From contig CAIQCK010000092.1 in assembly GCA_903870275.1 (NCBI GenBank), forward strand, positions 1 through 33,772: a stretch of DNA of 33,772 nt, given 5' to 3'. The notes under the pieces were generated by a model. That model saw only the letters and a program-made list of their open reading frames with translations. It was not told the DNA's origin and made no database searches. This document shows, one piece after another, positions 33,236 through 33,772 of this stretch (within the stretch, counting starts at the first letter, position 1; every line of letters begins with the position of its first letter). The position numbers and the translations under genes are program-made. This DNA comes from an uncultured bacterium. Lineage in GTDB: Bacteria > Verrucomicrobiota > Verrucomicrobiia > CAIQCK01.

Positions 33236-33772
33236 CCGGTGTGGCATCTCTACGCCAGTTCTTTGAAAATGGAATAACGGGTTGATGGAGGGATGGAGTA
33301 TTGAAAGGACAGGCGTCCGTTGGGCTTCGGAGTTCCGCCTTCTTCAGGCAGTTCTTGTTTGCGCCCGGACCGGCTGAAACCGGGACACCAACGGCGGGCG
33401 AGTTGATGCTGCCGATTGTAAACTGAAACTGCACTATGGATGGAGAGCCGGTCTATGGAACCCGTCGGACTGCGACGGCGGATGGCGATGGAAAGGGTAG
33501 GACGAAGCGTCCCGCTGAGCCGCTACCCCTTCATGGTGCAAACGTCGCGGCTCGCCAAGGACGGCTCGCCCTACCCGGCGCACAGAGGAAGGTCGGAACT
33601 TTCCGTGAGCGGCACAATGGCTGATCAATCACTCCGCCGACTTACGTCGGCGGCCTGGAGTTTGGCTATCCCGTTGCGAGGAAAAGGGCGGCCGCGAGAG
33701 AGTTGTGAGGTTTTGGGGGTTTCTGGGCTGCTGAAGGGTGAGTCCAGAAGCCGCGAAAAGACTCAGGTCGAA
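33236..33772. other. Terminal intergenic region with short palindromes
   Basis: No credible gene is seen; short open frames here lack coding character. CCGCCGAC-TTAC-GTCGGCGG at 33634-33653 is a perfect 8-bp hairpin. The part 33490-33590 contains GGGTAG/CTACCC arms and repeated GGCTCGCC and CCTACC words, like dispersed repeat DNA. The right end may hold the promoter of a gene outside the window. Confidence 0.5.

Noticed and set aside
33132..33624. Small open frames of 62-100 codons near the right end
   Set aside because: They run through palindromic repeat DNA, have no ribosome site and no coding-like composition.

Overview
The window is high-GC bacterial DNA with features that suggest a Verrucomicrobiota genome, perhaps of the Limisphaerales/Pedosphaera type. 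The reasons are the mix of genes (CE15 glucuronoyl esterase, rhamnosidase-like glycosidase, HTH/PTS-EIIA protein, hydrogenase-related 'Ehr' complexes, REP-type transposase debris) and the many intergenic palindromes. The lineage is an inference; there is no rRNA or marker gene here.

Layout. 1-141: 3' end of an IS630-like transposase. 157-4014: an MFS transporter with a palindromic element in frame inside it, a DUF948/YtxH-like membrane protein pair on the minus strand, a YkgJ-type cysteine-cluster protein, and a CE15 esterase. 4298-6925: a large secreted glycosidase on the minus strand. 7356-24047: the main feature, a plus-strand operon that starts with an HTH + PTS-EIIA protein and continues with two complete, paralogous, complex-I-like gene sets in the same order (hyfB-C-E-F-G-I, then hyfB-C-E-F-G-I). 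The second set is split between hyfE and hyfF by about 1.05 kb of transposase-related repeat DNA with two small unknown genes. 24057-27249: a TonB-dependent receptor and a kelch protein on the minus strand. About 27420-27555: a decayed third copy of the hyfI 3' end. 27697-31137: envelope genes (GT39/ArnT-like transferase, PAP2 phosphatase, GT2/WaaE-like transferase). 31188-32784: two unknown exported proteins. 32785-33772: no credible gene, but strong palindromes.

How the genes work together. Each hyf set encodes two antiporter-like proton-channel subunits (HyfB, HyfF), the NuoH-like and NuoK-like membrane subunits (HyfC, HyfE), a fused NuoC-NuoD-like large subunit (HyfG), and a NuoB-like small subunit fused to an N-terminal ferredoxin domain (HyfI). 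Both large subunits lack all four cysteines that hold the Ni-Fe centre of real group 4 hydrogenases, and no hydrogenase maturation genes are present. These are therefore best read as two 'energy-converting hydrogenase-related' (Ehr) complexes that would couple an unknown redox reaction to ion translocation, not as H2-forming enzymes. The two copies differ in predicted Fe-S content: HyfI of set 1 can hold two ferredoxin-type clusters, HyfI of set 2 only one. This tandem arrangement is the strongest candidate in the window for a poorly described system.
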